Assembly: GCF_017875465.1 (NCBI RefSeq)
Contig: NZ_JAGGMQ010000001.1
Coordinates: forward strand, 4,092,001 to 4,156,000
Direction of reading: 5' to 3'
Origin: Winslowiella toletana
GTDB lineage: Bacteria; Pseudomonadota; Gammaproteobacteria; Enterobacterales; Enterobacteriaceae
Length of the DNA stretch: 64,000 nucleotides
Part shown: positions 48,444 through 61,090 of the stretch, one piece after another
Layout of the letters: each line of letters opens with the position of its first letter
How positions within the stretch are numbered: the stretch's first letter is position 1
Made by a program: the position numbers and the translations under genes
Notes under the pieces: generated by a model
The model's database searches: none
What the model was told of the DNA's origin: nothing
The model's input: the letters and a program-made list of their open reading frames with translations, nothing else

Positions 48444-48513
48444 CGGGAGCCGATAGCGGCTCCCCTACAGTGCCTCAGATACTTAACTGTAGGGGTGGCG
48501 TTATCGCCGCCCG
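48444..48513. repeat. REPIN element, copy 3
   Basis: Left hairpin GGGAGCCG-ATAG-CGGCTCCC then CTAC, a centre containing CTCAGATACTT, then GTAG and GGGTGGCG-TTAT-CGCCGCCC (one wobble pair). It lies between ftsK and lolA, in the same orientation as copy 2. Confidence 0.82.
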
Positions 48514-48553
48514 TGCGGATGGTTTCCCCGATACGTAATAACGGAACTTATTA

Positions 48554-49165
48554 ATGAAAAAATTATTACTCTCTTGCTGCCTGATGACCGCACTGACTTC
48601 AGCGGGTGTAATGGCTGATGCTTCCAGTGATTTGCAGCAACGTCTGGATAAAGTTAAAAGCTTCCACGCCAGCTTTACCCAGAAAGTGACCGATGCCACC
48701 GGCTCCTCGGTGCAGGACGGTGAGGGTGAACTGTGGGTGCAGCGTCCTGACCTGTTTAACTGGCATATGACCGCACCGGACGAAAGCGTACTGATCTCCG
48801 ACGGCAAAACGCTGTGGTTCTACAACCCGTTTGTCGAGCAGGTCAGCGCCAGCTGGCTGAAAGATGCCACCAGTAATACGCCATTTATGCTGATTGCGCG
48901 TAACCAGTCCAGCGACTGGCAGCAATACAATATTAAGCAGAAGGGCGATACCTTTGAGCTGACGCCGAAAAGCGCCGCCGGTAACCTGAAGCAGTTCACC
49001 ATTAACGTCTCCGGGAATGGCACCATCAATCAGTTCAGCGCCATTGAACAGGATGACCAGCGCAGCGCCTACACCCTGAAAAGCCAGCAAAATGGGGCGA
49101 TCAGCGCCGATAAATTTACATTTACACCGCCTCAGGGTGTGACGGTTGACGATCAGCGTCAGTGA
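48554..49165 (+). CDS. lolA: Outer-membrane lipoprotein carrier LolA
   Basis: A 203-residue periplasmic chaperone that shuttles lipoproteins from LolCDE to LolB. A signal peptide (1-21) ends in GVMADA. The mature half-barrel begins [20 protein letters not shown], and [10 protein letters not shown] and [14 protein letters not shown] are family segments. rarA follows after 7 bases, so the two are co-transcribed, as in E. coli. Confidence 0.96.
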   Translation: MKKLLLSCCLMTALTSAGVMADASSDLQQRLDKVKSFHASFTQKVTDATGSSVQDGEGELWVQRPDLFNWHMTAPDESVLISDGKTLWFYNPFVEQVSASWLKDATSNTPFMLIARNQSSDWQQYNIKQKGDTFELTPKSAAGNLKQFTINVSGNGTINQFSAIEQDDQRSAYTLKSQQNGAISADKFTFTPPQGVTVDDQRQ

Positions 49166-49172
49166 GGTCTGA

Positions 49173-50516
49173 GTGAGTAATCTGTCTCTGGATTTTTCCC
49201 ATAACGAGTTTCAGCCACTGGCCGCGCGGATGCGGCCTGCGACGCTGGCGCAATATATTGGTCAGCAGCATCTGCTGGCGGCGGGAAAACCGTTGCCGCG
49301 GGCGATTGAGGCCGGTCATCTGCACTCGATGATTTTATGGGGACCGCCGGGGACAGGCAAAACCACACTGGCGGAAATTATCGGGCACTACGGTAATGCG
49401 GATGTTGAGCGTATTTCCGCCGTGACTTCCGGGGTGAAAGAGATCCGCGAGGCCATTGAACGTGCGCGTCAGAACCGTAACGCCGGTCGCCGCACCATTC
49501 TGTTTGTCGATGAGGTGCATCGCTTTAATAAAAGCCAGCAGGATGCGTTCCTGCCGCATATTGAAGATGGCACCATTACCTTTATTGGCGCCACCACCGA
49601 AAACCCGTCGTTTGAACTTAACTCCGCACTGTTGTCGCGCGCCCGCGTCTATCTGCTGAAATCGCTGACCACTGATGATATTGCGCAGGTGCTGGATCAG
49701 GCGATGAACGATGACCAGCGTGGCTATGGCCAGCAAAATATCGTGCTGCCGGATAACACCCGCAATATGATCGCTGAACTGGTCAATGGCGATGCGCGTC
49801 GTGCGTTGAATACCCTTGAGATGATGGCCGATATGGCTGAGACCAACGCTCAGGGTAAACGCGAGCTGACGCCGCAGTTACTGAGTGAAGTCTCCGGCGA
49901 GCGCAGCGCCCGTTTCGATAATAAGGGCGATCGTTATTACGATTTGATCTCCGCGCTGCATAAATCGGTGCGCGGATCCGCGCCCGATGCGGCGCTCTAC
50001 TGGTATGCACGCATTATTACCGCCGGTGGCGATCCGCTGTATGTGGCGCGCCGTTTACTGGCGATTGCTTCTGAGGATGTTGGCAATGCCGATCCACGCG
50101 GTATGCAGGTGGCGATTGCCGCCTGGGACTGTTTTACCCGCGTTGGCCCGGCGGAAGGTGAACGCGCCATTGCGCAGGCGATTGTCTATCTGGCCTGTGC
50201 GCCAAAAAGTAACGCGGTCTATACTGCCTTTAAAGCTGCGATGCGTGATGCGCGCGAAAATCCTGACTATGATGTGCCGGAACATCTGCGTAACGCGCCG
50301 ACTAAGCTGATGAAAGAGATGGGACTGGGCGCCGAGTATCGTTATGCCCACGATGAAGCCCATGCTTATGCCGCCGGTGAGAACTATTTCCCGCAACAAA
50401 TGGCACAAACACGCTATTATCAGCCCACTTCCCGTGGTCTCGAAGGCAAAATTGCTGAAAAGCTCGCCTGGTTGACTGAACAGGATCAAAATAGCCCGAC
50501 AAAACGCTACCGCTAA
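49173..50516 (+). CDS. rarA: Replication-associated recombination protein RarA
   Basis: A 447-residue AAA+ ATPase (MgsA) acting at stalled replication forks. Walker A is GPPGTGKTT (about residues 57-65), Walker B is [10 protein letters not shown], and sensor segments are [12 protein letters not shown] and ALLSRARVY. The C-terminal tetramerisation domain includes [19 protein letters not shown] and EDVGNADP. The upstream reading extends only from a GTG at 49173, which is taken as the start ([13 protein letters not shown]). Confidence 0.95.
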   Translation: MSNLSLDFSHNEFQPLAARMRPATLAQYIGQQHLLAAGKPLPRAIEAGHLHSMILWGPPGTGKTTLAEIIGHYGNADVERISAVTSGVKEIREAIERARQNRNAGRRTILFVDEVHRFNKSQQDAFLPHIEDGTITFIGATTENPSFELNSALLSRARVYLLKSLTTDDIAQVLDQAMNDDQRGYGQQNIVLPDNTRNMIAELVNGDARRALNTLEMMADMAETNAQGKRELTPQLLSEVSGERSARFDNKGDRYYDLISALHKSVRGSAPDAALYWYARIITAGGDPLYVARRLLAIASEDVGNADPRGMQVAIAAWDCFTRVGPAEGERAIAQAIVYLACAPKSNAVYTAFKAAMRDARENPDYDVPEHLRNAPTKLMKEMGLGAEYRYAHDEAHAYAAGENYFPQQMAQTRYYQPTSRGLEGKIAEKLAWLTEQDQNSPTKRYR

Positions 50517-50592
50517 TTCAGACGTTGCGGTAAGGTTAGTAATGATTTCAACGTATTCGCCGAAGCTGCGGCTACGTCTTTCCAATAATTAA

Positions 50593-51912
<1,320 letters not shown>

Positions 51913-51940
51913 TCCCCTTTATACTTCGAACTGAACCACA

Positions 51941-51976
51941 AAAACCGTCGATTAACATTCGGCGGTTTTTTTTCGT
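51941..51976 (+). terminator. serS terminator
   Basis: Stem AAAACCGTCGA / TTCGGCGGTTTT with a short loop and eight T, 29 bases after serS. The remaining sequence up to ycaD (51977-52223) is AT-rich, without a credible gene, and presumably holds the ycaD promoter. Confidence 0.88.
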
Positions 51977-52223
51977 TTTTGCCACCGGATATCCAGTAAA
52001 AAATATTATGGTTCTTCTGGCGGGGAATATTTATAAAAATGATTAAAATCATAGTGATAATCAATTTGTGAACGGTTTCGCATTTCACGCTAAGCTGTTG
52101 TAGATAAAAAAAATAAATCGGACACTGGCAAATCGTGCGGCGGTCGATTTTTGCGCGTTGACATTAATATTGGTAATGGCAATATGCGCGCAAAATCTCT
52201 CTGTTATTTTGGCACTCGCCCCT

Positions 52224-53375
52224 ATGTCCACCTGGTCTCGCCCTGTCATTTTGCTGCTCTGCGGCTTACTGTTATTGACGGTTTCAATTGCCGTGCTCAA
52301 TACCTTAGTTCCGCTATGGTTAACGCACGATCGATTGCCTACCTGGCAGGTGGGACTGGTCAGTTCATCCTATTTCACTGGCAATCTGCTTGGCACCCTG
52401 CTGGCGGGCTGGCTGATTAAACGTCTCGGCTTTAACTACACCTACTATCTGGCGACGCTGGTATTTGCGCTGGCGACCGTCTGGCTGGGGATGAGCAGTG
52501 GATTCTTCGCCTGGAGCCTGGGACGTTTCGCCGCCGGAATGGGCTGCGCGCTGATTTGGGTGGTAGTGGAGAGTGCGCTGATGTGCAGCGGCACCGTCCG
52601 CAATCGTGGACAACTGCTGGCCGCCTATATGATGGTTTATTACCTCGGTACCGTGATCGGTCAACTGCTGGTCAGTAAAGTCTCCACCGAACTGATGAGC
52701 GTTCTGCCGTGGGTAACGGCGGTGGTAATGGCCGGCATTCTGCCACTGGTATTTACCAAAGTTACGGCACAGGGTAATGATGAAGAGGCAGCGCCAGGCC
52801 GTATGTGGCCGATGCTGCGCCGTCGTAATGCACGTCTGGGTATTCACGGTTGTATTATCTCCGGCGTGGTGCTGGGCTCGTTGTACGGCCTGATGCCGCT
52901 ATACCTTTCCCATCAGGGAATGAGTGATGCTTCGGTGGGCTACTGGATGGCGCTGCTGGTGAGTGCCGGTATTGTCGGACAGTGGCCGGTAGGGCGTCTT
53001 GCGGATCGTTTTGGCCGTCTGCTGGTGTTACGTGTGCAGGTATTTGTGATGATTGTTGGCTCCATCGCTATGCTTAGCGATGCGGCCATGGCGCCGGCGC
53101 TATTTGTGCTGGGCTGTGCTGGTTTTACGTTGTACCCTGTGGCGATGTCGTGGGCTTGTGAAACCGTTTCGCACCATGAGTTAGTGGCGATGAATCAGGC
53201 TCTGCTGCTGAGCTATACCATCGGTAGTCTGGCGGGGCCAAGTATGACTTCATTGCTGATGCAGCACTACTCAGATAATTTGCTGTTTGTGATGATTGCA
53301 GTGGTGGCGCTGGTGTATCTGGTAATGCTGTTGCGCAAAGCCGATCAGCATGCAACGCCAATTGCACATGCCTGA
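52224..53375 (+). CDS. ycaD: MFS transporter YcaD
   Basis: A 383-residue major facilitator protein with 12 predicted spans. It matches E. coli YcaD through the start [52 protein letters not shown] and [19 protein letters not shown]. The substrate is unknown. ATG 52224 was chosen as the family start; the reading frame opens 22 codons earlier. The ribosome site is poor. It converges with pflA. Confidence 0.88.
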   Translation: MSTWSRPVILLLCGLLLLTVSIAVLNTLVPLWLTHDRLPTWQVGLVSSSYFTGNLLGTLLAGWLIKRLGFNYTYYLATLVFALATVWLGMSSGFFAWSLGRFAAGMGCALIWVVVESALMCSGTVRNRGQLLAAYMMVYYLGTVIGQLLVSKVSTELMSVLPWVTAVVMAGILPLVFTKVTAQGNDEEAAPGRMWPMLRRRNARLGIHGCIISGVVLGSLYGLMPLYLSHQGMSDASVGYWMALLVSAGIVGQWPVGRLADRFGRLLVLRVQVFVMIVGSIAMLSDAAMAPALFVLGCAGFTLYPVAMSWACETVSHHELVAMNQALLLSYTIGSLAGPSMTSLLMQHYSDNLLFVMIAVVALVYLVMLLRKADQHATPIAHA

Positions 53376-53380
53376 TAGCG

Positions 53381-53402
53381 CAGGCGGCGAAAACGCCGCC
53401 TG
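53381..53402. terminator. Hairpin between ycaD and pflA
   Basis: Perfect 9-base stem CAGGCGGCG / CGCCGCCTG with an AAAA loop between convergent genes. Confidence 0.6.
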
Positions 53403-53404
53403 GC

Positions 53405-54145
53405 TTAATACATCACCTTATGACCGTAGCCTTCAAGAATATGTTTGACCCGATCCATGGTGTCGGCTTTCGGCGGTTTTACCCCATCCAGTTTGTACTC
53501 TTCACCCATCGCAATCCATTTATGCTTGCCCAGCTCATGGTAAGGCAGCAGTTCAATCTTCTCGACGTTGCCCATATCGCGGGTAAATTCACCCAGCTTA
53601 TGCGCTGAATCATCATCATCGGAATAGCCTGGCACCACCACATAACGGATCCAGGTACGGATGCCGCGCTTCGCCAGATAACGTGCAAAGTCCAGCGTAC
53701 GGTGATTCGAGACGCCAACCAGATTCTGATGAATATCATCATTCATCTGTTTCAGATCCAGCATCACTAAATCCGTTACATCCAGCAGTTCATCGATCAC
53801 CGGATCGTAGCGACGCACAAAACCGTTGGTATCAAGGCAGGTGTGGATGCCTTCGGCATGGCAGGCGCGGAACCAGTCACGCACAAACTCGGCCTGCAGA
53901 ATCGCTTCGCCACCGGAAGCGGTCACGCCGCCGCCGGATGCATTCATAAAGTGGCGGTAGGAAACCACGTCGGCCATCAGCTCTTCCACCGTAATCTGTT
54001 TACCGGCATGCGTGTCCCAGGTATCGCGATTATGGCAGTAAAGGCAGCGCATCAGGCAGCCCTGGAAAAAGGTGATAAAACGGATGCCGGGACCGTCAAC
54101 GGTTCCGCAGGATTCGAATGAGTGGATACGTCCGATAGCTGACAT
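53405..54145 (-). CDS. pflA: Pyruvate formate-lyase activating enzyme PflA
   Basis: A 246-residue radical SAM enzyme that installs the glycyl radical on PflB. The CX3CX2C cluster motif is Cys30, Cys34, Cys37 (CLMRCLYC). [13 protein letters not shown] is the SAM-binding GGE region. It lies 167 bases after pflB, with a terminator between, so it is probably transcribed partly from its own promoter. Confidence 0.96.
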   Translation of the reverse strand: MSAIGRIHSFESCGTVDGPGIRFITFFQGCLMRCLYCHNRDTWDTHAGKQITVEELMADVVSYRHFMNASGGGVTASGGEAILQAEFVRDWFRACHAEGIHTCLDTNGFVRRYDPVIDELLDVTDLVMLDLKQMNDDIHQNLVGVSNHRTLDFARYLAKRGIRTWIRYVVVPGYSDDDDSAHKLGEFTRDMGNVEKIELLPYHELGKHKWIAMGEEYKLDGVKPPKADTMDRVKHILEGYGHKVMY

Positions 54146-54270
54146 TGCGATGAGTTCTCCATGGTAAACCTGCTGGTTGCAGGTGACGCAGTCTTTATAT
54201 TGCTGCGTTAGATAAGTCTGTTTTGCCAGATACCTTAACTGTAGATCGCTGGCAAAGCAGGCTGGTGGTG

Positions 54271-54296
54271 AAAAGGCTCCTGCGACGGAGCCTTTT
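54271..54296 (-). terminator. pflB terminator
   Basis: Perfect 10-base stem AAAAGGCTCC / GGAGCCTTTT with a 6-base loop, 17 bases past the pflB stop. Confidence 0.85.
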
Positions 54297-54312
54297 GCGG
54301 GTGCAGATTAAC

Positions 54313-56595
54313 TTACAGCGATTTGGTAAAGGTACGTGTAATCACGTCCTGCTGCTGTTCTTTAGTCAGCGAGTTGAAACGTACCGCATAGCCAGAGACA
54401 CGGATGGTCAGCTGCGGATATTTTTCCGGATGATCCATCGCATCCAGCAACATTTCACGGTTCATGACGTTGACGTTGAGGTGCTGACCACCTTCGATGC
54501 TCGATTCATGATGGAAATAACCATCCATCAGACCGGCAAGGTTGGTTTTACGCACATCGTCATCTTTACCTAAAGCGTTTGGCACGATAGAGAAGGTGTA
54601 AGAGATACCATCTTTCGCGTAGGCAAACGGCAGTTTCGCCACTGAAGTCAGTGAAGCGACAGCGCCTTTCTGGTCACGGCCATGCATTGGGTTAGCACCA
54701 GGTCCGAATGGTGCACCAGCACGGCGGCCATCTGGGGTGTTACCGGTTTTCTTACCATATACCACATTCGAGGTAATGGTCAGCACAGACTGAGTTGGCA
54801 CCGCATCACGGTAGGTTTGCAGCTTCTGAATTTTCTTCATAAAGCGTTCAACCAGATCACAGGCCAGGTCATCAACACGTGCGTCATTGTTACCGAACTG
54901 CGGATATTCACCTTCGATTTCGAAATCAATCGCCATACCATCCGCATCACGCACTGGTTTCACTTTAGCGTATTTAATCGCTGACAGTGAGTCAGCCGCC
55001 ACGGAGAGACCGGCGATACCACAGGCCATGGTGCGATACACATCACGGTCATGCAGTGCCATCAGTGAAGCTTCGTAGCTGTATTTATCGTGCATGTAAT
55101 GGATCACGTTCAGCGCGGTCACATACTGTTTTGCCAGCCAGTCCATAAAGTGATCCATACGGCTCATCACGGTATCGAAGTCCAGCACGTCATCCATAAT
55201 TGGCGCTTCTTTCGGGCCAACCTGAATTTTCATTTTTTCATCCATGCCGCCGTTAATCGCATACAGCATGGTTTTCGCCAGGTTAGCACGCGCGCCGAAG
55301 AACTGCATTTGCTTACCGACCAGCATTGGGCTGACGCAGCAGGCAATGGCGTAGTCATCGTTATCGAAGTCCGGACGCATCAGGTCATCATTCTCATACT
55401 GCAGAGATGAGGTATCGATAGAGACTTTCGCCGCATATTTTTTGAAATTCAGCGGCAGTTTTTCCGACCACAGAATGGTCATATTGGGTTCAGGTGATGG
55501 ACCCATGGTGTACAGAGTATTCAGGAAGCGGAAGCTGCTTTTTGATACCAGCGTACGACCATCCACACCCATGCCCGCCAGAGACTCGGTAGCCCAGATT
55601 GGGTCGCCAGAGAACAGCTCATCATACTCAGGGGTACGCAGGAAGCGCACCATACGCAGTTTCATTACCAGGTGATCGATCAGTTCCTGTGCGTCCTGCT
55701 CGGTGATTTTGCCCGCTTTCAGGTCACGTTCGAAATAGATATCAAGGAAGGTGGAGACGCGTCCGAAGGACATTGCCGCACCGTTCTGTGATTTTACCGC
55801 CGCCAGATAGCCGAAGTAGGTCCACTGTACTGCTTCCTGTGCGCTGGTGGCCGGCCCAGAGATATCGCAGCCATATTTAGCCGCCATCTCTTTAATCTGC
55901 GCCAGCGCATGATGCTGATCGGCAATCTCTTCACGCAGACGGATAGTGGCTTCGAGGTTAACGCCATTTTCCAGATCGTTTTGCAGTGAAGTGAACTGCG
56001 CAAACTTATCTTTCATCAGGAAGTCGATGCCGTACAGGGCAACACGACGATAGTCACCGATAATACGACCACGACCATAAGCATCCGGTAAACCGGTCAG
56101 GATACCGGATTTACGGCAGCGCAGAATATCCGGGGTATAAACATCAAATACACCCTGGTTATGCGTTTTGCGGTATTCGGTAAACACTTTTTTCAGTGAT
56201 GGATCCAGCTCACGGCCATAAACTTTACAGGAGCTTTCCACCATTTTGATGCCGCCAAACGGAATCAGTGCGCGTTTCAGTGGCGCTTCAGTTTGCAGAC
56301 CAACGATTTTTTCCAGGTTTTTATTAATATAACCGGCATCGTGAGAAGTGATGGTTGAAGCAAGGTCGGTATCAAAATCAACCGGCGCATGCGTGCGGTT
56401 TTCGATTTTGATGCCTTCCAGAACATTGTCCCACAGAGCGGTTGTCGCGTCGGTCGCACCAGCCAGGAAAGACTCGTCACCTTCATACGGCGTATAGTTT
56501 TTCTGGATAAAGTCGCGGACGTTAACGCTATTCTGCCATTCGCCTGCGGCGAAGGTTTCCCAGCCTGCGGCCAGTTTGTTATTAAGCTCGGTCAT
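54313..56595 (-). CDS. pflB: Formate acetyltransferase PflB
   Basis: A 760-residue glycyl-radical enzyme that converts pyruvate and CoA to formate and acetyl-CoA under anaerobiosis. The catalytic Cys pair is in AIACCVSPM (Cys419-Cys420 by length agreement). The radical glycine is Gly735 in RVSGYAVRF, 25 residues from the end. It sits between focA and pflA, the classic focA-pflB order. Confidence 0.97.
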   Translation of the reverse strand: MTELNNKLAAGWETFAAGEWQNSVNVRDFIQKNYTPYEGDESFLAGATDATTALWDNVLEGIKIENRTHAPVDFDTDLASTITSHDAGYINKNLEKIVGLQTEAPLKRALIPFGGIKMVESSCKVYGRELDPSLKKVFTEYRKTHNQGVFDVYTPDILRCRKSGILTGLPDAYGRGRIIGDYRRVALYGIDFLMKDKFAQFTSLQNDLENGVNLEATIRLREEIADQHHALAQIKEMAAKYGCDISGPATSAQEAVQWTYFGYLAAVKSQNGAAMSFGRVSTFLDIYFERDLKAGKITEQDAQELIDHLVMKLRMVRFLRTPEYDELFSGDPIWATESLAGMGVDGRTLVSKSSFRFLNTLYTMGPSPEPNMTILWSEKLPLNFKKYAAKVSIDTSSLQYENDDLMRPDFDNDDYAIACCVSPMLVGKQMQFFGARANLAKTMLYAINGGMDEKMKIQVGPKEAPIMDDVLDFDTVMSRMDHFMDWLAKQYVTALNVIHYMHDKYSYEASLMALHDRDVYRTMACGIAGLSVAADSLSAIKYAKVKPVRDADGMAIDFEIEGEYPQFGNNDARVDDLACDLVERFMKKIQKLQTYRDAVPTQSVLTITSNVVYGKKTGNTPDGRRAGAPFGPGANPMHGRDQKGAVASLTSVAKLPFAYAKDGISYTFSIVPNALGKDDDVRKTNLAGLMDGYFHHESSIEGGQHLNVNVMNREMLLDAMDHPEKYPQLTIRVSGYAVRFNSLTKEQQQDVITRTFTKSL

Positions 56596-56683
56596 TTGAT
56601 ACCTACCTTATTTGTGGAGTTCTTTCTCGGATCCGATCGGGTCAATACGCGACCGGTTCAAAATTCGTATTCAGCAGCGATAA

Positions 56684-57547
56684 CTAGTTCTGATGCTGGT
56701 CACCGCTGCGCAGATAAATTACCCAATAGGTTAAGCCGACCATCACACCGCCGCCGATGATATTGCCGATGGTCACCGGAATCAGATTATCAACAATAAA
56801 GTTGCTGACGCTCAGGCTGGAGAAGTGTTCAGCGGTGGTGCCAGCCGCCTGCCAGAATTCAGCCGAGGCGAAATCGCGGATAACAATAGCCATCGGAATC
56901 ATAAACATATTAGCGATGCTGTGTTCAAAGCCGCTGGCAACGAACATGGCGACCGGCAGAACCATTGCCAGCATTTTGTCGGTCAGTGTGCGGCCGGAGT
57001 AACTCATCCAGACCGCCATACATACCATCAGATTTGCCAGCGTACCGAGGCAGACGGCTTCAATAAAGCTATGGTGCATTTTATGGTCGGCGGTTTGTAA
57101 TACATTCAGCCCCCATGCGCCGTTTGCCACCATATGTTCGCCGGAGAACCAGATCAGACCGACAAAGAACAGGGCGCCAATCAGGTTACCGAAATAGACG
57201 TTAATCCAGTTGCGCGCCAGCTGCCCCCAGGTGATACGACCGCTGGCTTTGGCTACCACGATCAATACGGTAGAGGTAAACAGGTCAGCGCCGCAGACCA
57301 CAACCAGCATTAAACCGAGCGAGAAGCAGATGCCGCCAACCAGTTTGGCCAGACCATAAGGTACTGCGCCAGTGCCGGTGGTGGCGGTGATATAGAAGAC
57401 AAAGGCGATGGAAATAAACACACCAGCAGTGATCGCCAGAAAGAATGTGGTTAAGGGATGTTTTGTTGCTTTATATACACCAGCCTCTTCAGCGACTTTC
57501 GCCATCGCGGCCGGTAATAATAGATCGAATGGATTGTCAGCTTTCAC
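56684..57547 (-). CDS. focA: Formate channel FocA
   Basis: A 287-residue pentameric inner-membrane formate/nitrite channel. Six spans and the family segments ADNPFDLLLPAAMAKVAEEAG, GADLFTSTVL, NWINVYFGNLIGAL and FEHSIANMFMIPM are present. Start GTG 57547 (KADNPFD) has AGGAG 7 bases upstream and fits the family; the frame extends nine codons further without support. It is the first gene of focA-pflB, and pflB follows after 88 bases. Confidence 0.95.
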   Translation of the reverse strand: MKADNPFDLLLPAAMAKVAEEAGVYKATKHPLTTFFLAITAGVFISIAFVFYITATTGTGAVPYGLAKLVGGICFSLGLMLVVVCGADLFTSTVLIVVAKASGRITWGQLARNWINVYFGNLIGALFFVGLIWFSGEHMVANGAWGLNVLQTADHKMHHSFIEAVCLGTLANLMVCMAVWMSYSGRTLTDKMLAMVLPVAMFVASGFEHSIANMFMIPMAIVIRDFASAEFWQAAGTTAEHFSSLSVSNFIVDNLIPVTIGNIIGGGVMVGLTYWVIYLRSGDQHQN

Positions 57548-57887
57548 TAACGTTCTCCTGAAATTTGTCAGCAACTGAATACTAACAAAGGAGTATAGGG
57601 GACAAATTGATATGGATCATATTAGGACTGAAGGCAGAGGCCTTTAACCTGATAACAGACAAGGTCTTTTTGTTTATGTTGTTGTTTTTAATTAAGAAAA
57701 AATATTTTAAAATGTACAATAAAAGTTTAAAAACACACGTTTTGTTAAAGTCAGCAGAGGGTATTACAGGCAGGAATTTATATAAAATTGCATCTTTCAG
57801 GAAATCAGGCGTCAGATGATGACTATTTATTCACTTTTAATTTTCAGATGTAGTTTTAAACCAGTAAATTTAACGGATTCCACGTGG
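57548..57887. other. focA upstream regulatory region
   Basis: About 340 very AT-rich bases between focA and the ycaO terminator with no credible gene. An FNR-like box lies at 57607-57620, and -10-like TATACT (57597-57592) and TAGTAT (57584-57579) lie downstream of it on the minus strand. AT-rich tracts further out suit ArcA or IHF binding but are not diagnostic. Confidence 0.5.
57607..57620. promoter_or_regulatory. FNR-like box of focA
   Basis: TTGAT-ATGG-ATCAT, one base from the FNR consensus. The centre is 66 bases before the focA GTG. A start at about 57572 would place it at -41.5 with TAGTAT as the -10. Confidence 0.65.
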
Positions 57888-57928
57888 GAAAAAGGCTATT
57901 TCAGACCAGAATACTGGCTGAAATAGCC
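57888..57928 (-). terminator. ycaO terminator
   Basis: Perfect 11-base stem GGCTATTTCAG / CTGAAATAGCC with a TTTTT tract on the minus strand, 8 bases past the ycaO stop. Confidence 0.88.
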
Positions 57929-57936
57929 CGGCCAGA

Positions 57937-59694
57937 TTATTTCCAGTACTGGCGTTTAGCGCGCTGCAATTTCTCGTAAGCGGCCAGCAGTGACTGATGC
58001 GCCGGGAACGCCGCCAGATCGCTGTCTGAGGCTTGCAGACCGTAGAACGGTGACTCACCGCTGATGGCGGCAGAAGCCGCTTCAACTGCATCGCTGCCGT
58101 ACATACGCACAAAGGCGTTGTGATATTGCAGTGGATCGCGGCCCTCTTCCTGCGCCAGCAACAGCAGGGTTTGCAGGCAGCGGTAGTAGTTGGCGCGCTC
58201 TGCGCTGACGACGGAACTGTTGAATTCCATGGTCCACTCGGTCCAGATCAGCGCCTGATCAAGATCGCCACCGGCCAGCGCCAGCATCGCTTTCAGCTCG
58301 CCAATACGTAACGTATACCAGCCGTTATCTTTGCCGGTTGCAATACCCAGCAGCTCACGCACGCGAGTAAAGTCATCATGGCCGTCTTCGTCCAGCTGAG
58401 CGATCATTGCCAGATAATCTTCTTTGTCCCACTGGCTGCCCGGTAACGACAGCACGGTTTCACGCAGATAAGCGCCCATGCTGTTGTTGGCCAGCAGCAG
58501 ATCTTCCGCCGGATAGATATCGGACATGCCAGGCACCAGGATGCGGCAGGCATAGACGTCGAGATGCTGATAGTCGGCGATATAAACTTCTTTATCTTCC
58601 GCCTGGAAGATCGCCATCAGGGTCGCGAACTCCTCTTCGGTGGTGCCTTCAAAACGCCAGTCGGCAAACGGATAGTCTGCGTCATCTTTAAACATATCCC
58701 ATGAGATCAGACCGCTGGAATCGATAAAGTGGGTTTCGAGGTTGGCGTGCTCCGCCACTTCTTCGTCATCGAAGGTCGGCGGCGTAAAGACATCGAGATC
58801 TTTCAGACCGCGGCCCTGCAGCAGCTCGGTAACGGTACGCTCAAGGGCGACACCGAAATCAGGATGCGCGCCGAAAGAGGCGAAGCAGGTGCCGTTTGCC
58901 GGGTTGAACAGTACTACGCAGATTACCGGGTATTTACCCCCCAGTGAGGCATCGTAAGAGAGGATCGGGAAACCTTCCGCTTCCAGACGCGCGATGGCTT
59001 CAACCACGCCAGGGTAACGGTTCAGCACCTCTTGCGGGATTTCCGGCAGACTGATCGATTCAGCGATAATGCGGTTTTTAATGTAACGCTCGAACACTTC
59101 CGACAAGCCCTGCACACGCGCTTCGTTAGCGGTGTTGCCCGCTGACATGCCGTTGGAAACATACAGGTTACCGATAATATTCATCGGGATATAGACGGTT
59201 TGATTGTCTGACTGGCGGGTAAACGGCAGGGCGCAGATTCCGCGTTCGGCATTGCCGGACTGCAGATCAATCAGTTCGCTGGCGCTCAGCTCATTTTCCG
59301 GATCGTAGAATTTACGCAGCCGGGCGTCGAGAATCCCTTCCGGCAGGCTCTCATCTTCCGGCAGCGGGAACCATTTTTCATCAGGATAGTGGACAAAATC
59401 ACCATTGCCGATGGTGTCGCCTAACCAGAAATCGGCGAAGAAATAGTTGGTCGACAGACGTTCAAAGTATTCGCCCAGCGCAGAAGCCAGCGCCGCTTTT
59501 TTGCTGGCGCCTTTACCGTTGGTGAAGCAGAGTGGGCAATCGCGGTCGCGAATGTGTACTGACCAGACGTGCGGGACAGGATTCAGCCAGGACGCTTCTT
59601 CAATATTGAAGCCCAGATCCTGTAGTTTTTGCTGAAAGCGTGCGATGGAATCTTCCAGCGCGGCGTCTTTGCCAGGAATATAAGTTTGAGTCAT
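57937..59694 (-). CDS. ycaO: Ribosomal S12 methylthiotransferase accessory factor YcaO
   Basis: A 585-residue protein of the YcaO superfamily, ATP-dependent cyclodehydratase fold. The N-terminal YcaO domain (about 50-400) has FTNGKGASKKAALASALGEYFERLS and the ATP-binding EARVQGLSEVFERY. The C-terminal part is TPR-like. In E. coli it supports RimO in beta-methylthiolation of ribosomal protein S12; rimO is not in the window. ATG 59694 gives the MTQTYIPGKDAALEDS start; GTG 59703 is the alternative. Confidence 0.94.
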   Translation of the reverse strand: MTQTYIPGKDAALEDSIARFQQKLQDLGFNIEEASWLNPVPHVWSVHIRDRDCPLCFTNGKGASKKAALASALGEYFERLSTNYFFADFWLGDTIGNGDFVHYPDEKWFPLPEDESLPEGILDARLRKFYDPENELSASELIDLQSGNAERGICALPFTRQSDNQTVYIPMNIIGNLYVSNGMSAGNTANEARVQGLSEVFERYIKNRIIAESISLPEIPQEVLNRYPGVVEAIARLEAEGFPILSYDASLGGKYPVICVVLFNPANGTCFASFGAHPDFGVALERTVTELLQGRGLKDLDVFTPPTFDDEEVAEHANLETHFIDSSGLISWDMFKDDADYPFADWRFEGTTEEEFATLMAIFQAEDKEVYIADYQHLDVYACRILVPGMSDIYPAEDLLLANNSMGAYLRETVLSLPGSQWDKEDYLAMIAQLDEDGHDDFTRVRELLGIATGKDNGWYTLRIGELKAMLALAGGDLDQALIWTEWTMEFNSSVVSAERANYYRCLQTLLLLAQEEGRDPLQYHNAFVRMYGSDAVEAASAAISGESPFYGLQASDSDLAAFPAHQSLLAAYEKLQRAKRQYWK

Positions 59695-60003
59695 GTTGCC
59701 CACTATTTATTGATTGTGCGTAAAGCGCGCAATGATACGGGTTTTGTCCCCTAATCGCTATGCGGCGGCGATAATTTCCTGCGCTGTATCCTGCCATTAT
59801 TTGTGATCATGTTGCGTGACAAAAAGATGAAGCGGGAAAGCGCCTCACAAAATAGCGTGGTTGTTTGCAATTACCCTACAAGCTGTTGCGGTGCATCCCC
59901 TGAAATCTGCACCAGCGTCGGATAAATGATTGCAGCATCAGGGACGCAGTGATAAAACCGATAGCAGATTCATAACCGATAGATATGACAGTGGTGAGGG
60001 GAA
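59695..60003. other. ycaO-serC divergent promoter region
   Basis: 309 bases without an ORF. Visible items are an inverted repeat GGTGCA / TGCACC near 59890-59914 and a direct repeat ACCGATAG (about 59957 and 59974) just upstream of serC. No confident promoter assignment. Confidence 0.4.
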
Positions 60004-61089
60004 ATGACTCAGGTTTTCAATTTTAGCTCCGGCCCGGCAATGTTGCCGGTAGAAGTGCTTCGTCGTGCAGAGCAGGAACTGTGTAACTGGCAGGGCCTGG
60101 GCACCTCCGTAATGGAGATTAGTCATCGTAGTAAAGAGTTTATTAAGGTCGCAGAGGATGCGGAACAGGATCTGCGCGATCTGCTGAAAATCCCCTCCAA
60201 CTATAAAGTTTTATTCTGTCACGGCGGCGCGCGCGCGCAATTTGCGGCGGTGCCGTTAAATCTGCTGGGACAGGCTAAAACCGCTGATTATGTTGATGGC
60301 GGCTACTGGGCGCATAGTGCAGTTAAAGAGGCGCAAAAATATTGCACCCCTAATGTGATTGATGCCAAAACCACCATTGATGGGTTAAGCGCCATTACGC
60401 CAATGAGCAGCTGGGCGCTCAGTGATGATGCGGCCTATGTTCACTTCTGCCCGAATGAAACCATTGATGGCCTGGCGATCAATGAAGAGCCGGACTTTGG
60501 CGACAGAGTGGTGGTAGCCGATTTATCTTCCACCATCCTTTCCCGACCGATTGACGTCAGCCGCTACGGCGTGATTTACGCCGGCGCGCAGAAAAACGTC
60601 GGTCCGGCCGGCCTGACGCTGGTGATTGTGCGTGACGATCTGCTCGGCAAAGCGCGTCAGGAACTGCCTTCGATTCTCGATTACAAAGTGCTGGCGGAAA
60701 ATGACTCAATGTTCAATACGCCACCGACCTTTGCCTGGTACCTTTCTGGTCTGGTGTTTAAGTGGCTGAAAGAGCAAGGCGGCGTCAGCGAAATCGATAA
60801 ACTGAACCAGGCGAAAGCCGATCTGCTGTATGGCGTGATCGACAGCAGCGATTTCTACCGCAATGGCGTGGCGCTGGCGAACCGTTCCCGTATGAATGTG
60901 CCGTTCCAGTTAGCGGATTCAGCACTGGATAAAGCCTTCCTGGAAGCGTCATTCGCTGCCGGTCTGCATGCGCTGAAAGGCCATCGTGTGGTTGGCGGCA
61001 TGCGTGCTTCCATCTACAATGCGATGCCACTTGAAGGGGTGAAGGCCCTGACCGACTTTATGGTCGACTTCGAGCGCCGCCACGGTTAA
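60004..61089 (+). CDS. serC: Phosphoserine aminotransferase SerC
   Basis: A 361-residue PLP enzyme for serine synthesis (3-phosphohydroxypyruvate to phosphoserine) and for a step of pyridoxine synthesis. The PLP lysine is Lys197 in [10 protein letters not shown]. Other marks are [11 protein letters not shown] at the start, [14 protein letters not shown] and PNETIDG. It precedes aroA as in E. coli, but here an ERIC element fills the 206-base gap. Confidence 0.96.
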   Translation: MTQVFNFSSGPAMLPVEVLRRAEQELCNWQGLGTSVMEISHRSKEFIKVAEDAEQDLRDLLKIPSNYKVLFCHGGARAQFAAVPLNLLGQAKTADYVDGGYWAHSAVKEAQKYCTPNVIDAKTTIDGLSAITPMSSWALSDDAAYVHFCPNETIDGLAINEEPDFGDRVVVADLSSTILSRPIDVSRYGVIYAGAQKNVGPAGLTLVIVRDDLLGKARQELPSILDYKVLAENDSMFNTPPTFAWYLSGLVFKWLKEQGGVSEIDKLNQAKADLLYGVIDSSDFYRNGVALANRSRMNVPFQLADSALDKAFLEASFAAGLHALKGHRVVGGMRASIYNAMPLEGVKALTDFMVDFERRHG

Positions 61090-61090
61090 T

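Noticed and set aside
57607..57819. 70-codon ORF upstream of focA
   Set aside because: It starts inside the FNR-like box on the opposite strand to focA and is composed of AT-rich promoter DNA.
57937..59694. YcaO as part of a thiazole/oxazole peptide (RiPP) cluster
   Set aside because: YcaO proteins occur in such clusters, but this one is the housekeeping orthologue beside focA-pfl, with no precursor peptide, dehydrogenase or exporter nearby.
59801..59822. CRP-like TGTGATCATG before serC
   Set aside because: Only one half-site is good; the second half lacks TCACA at the right spacing.
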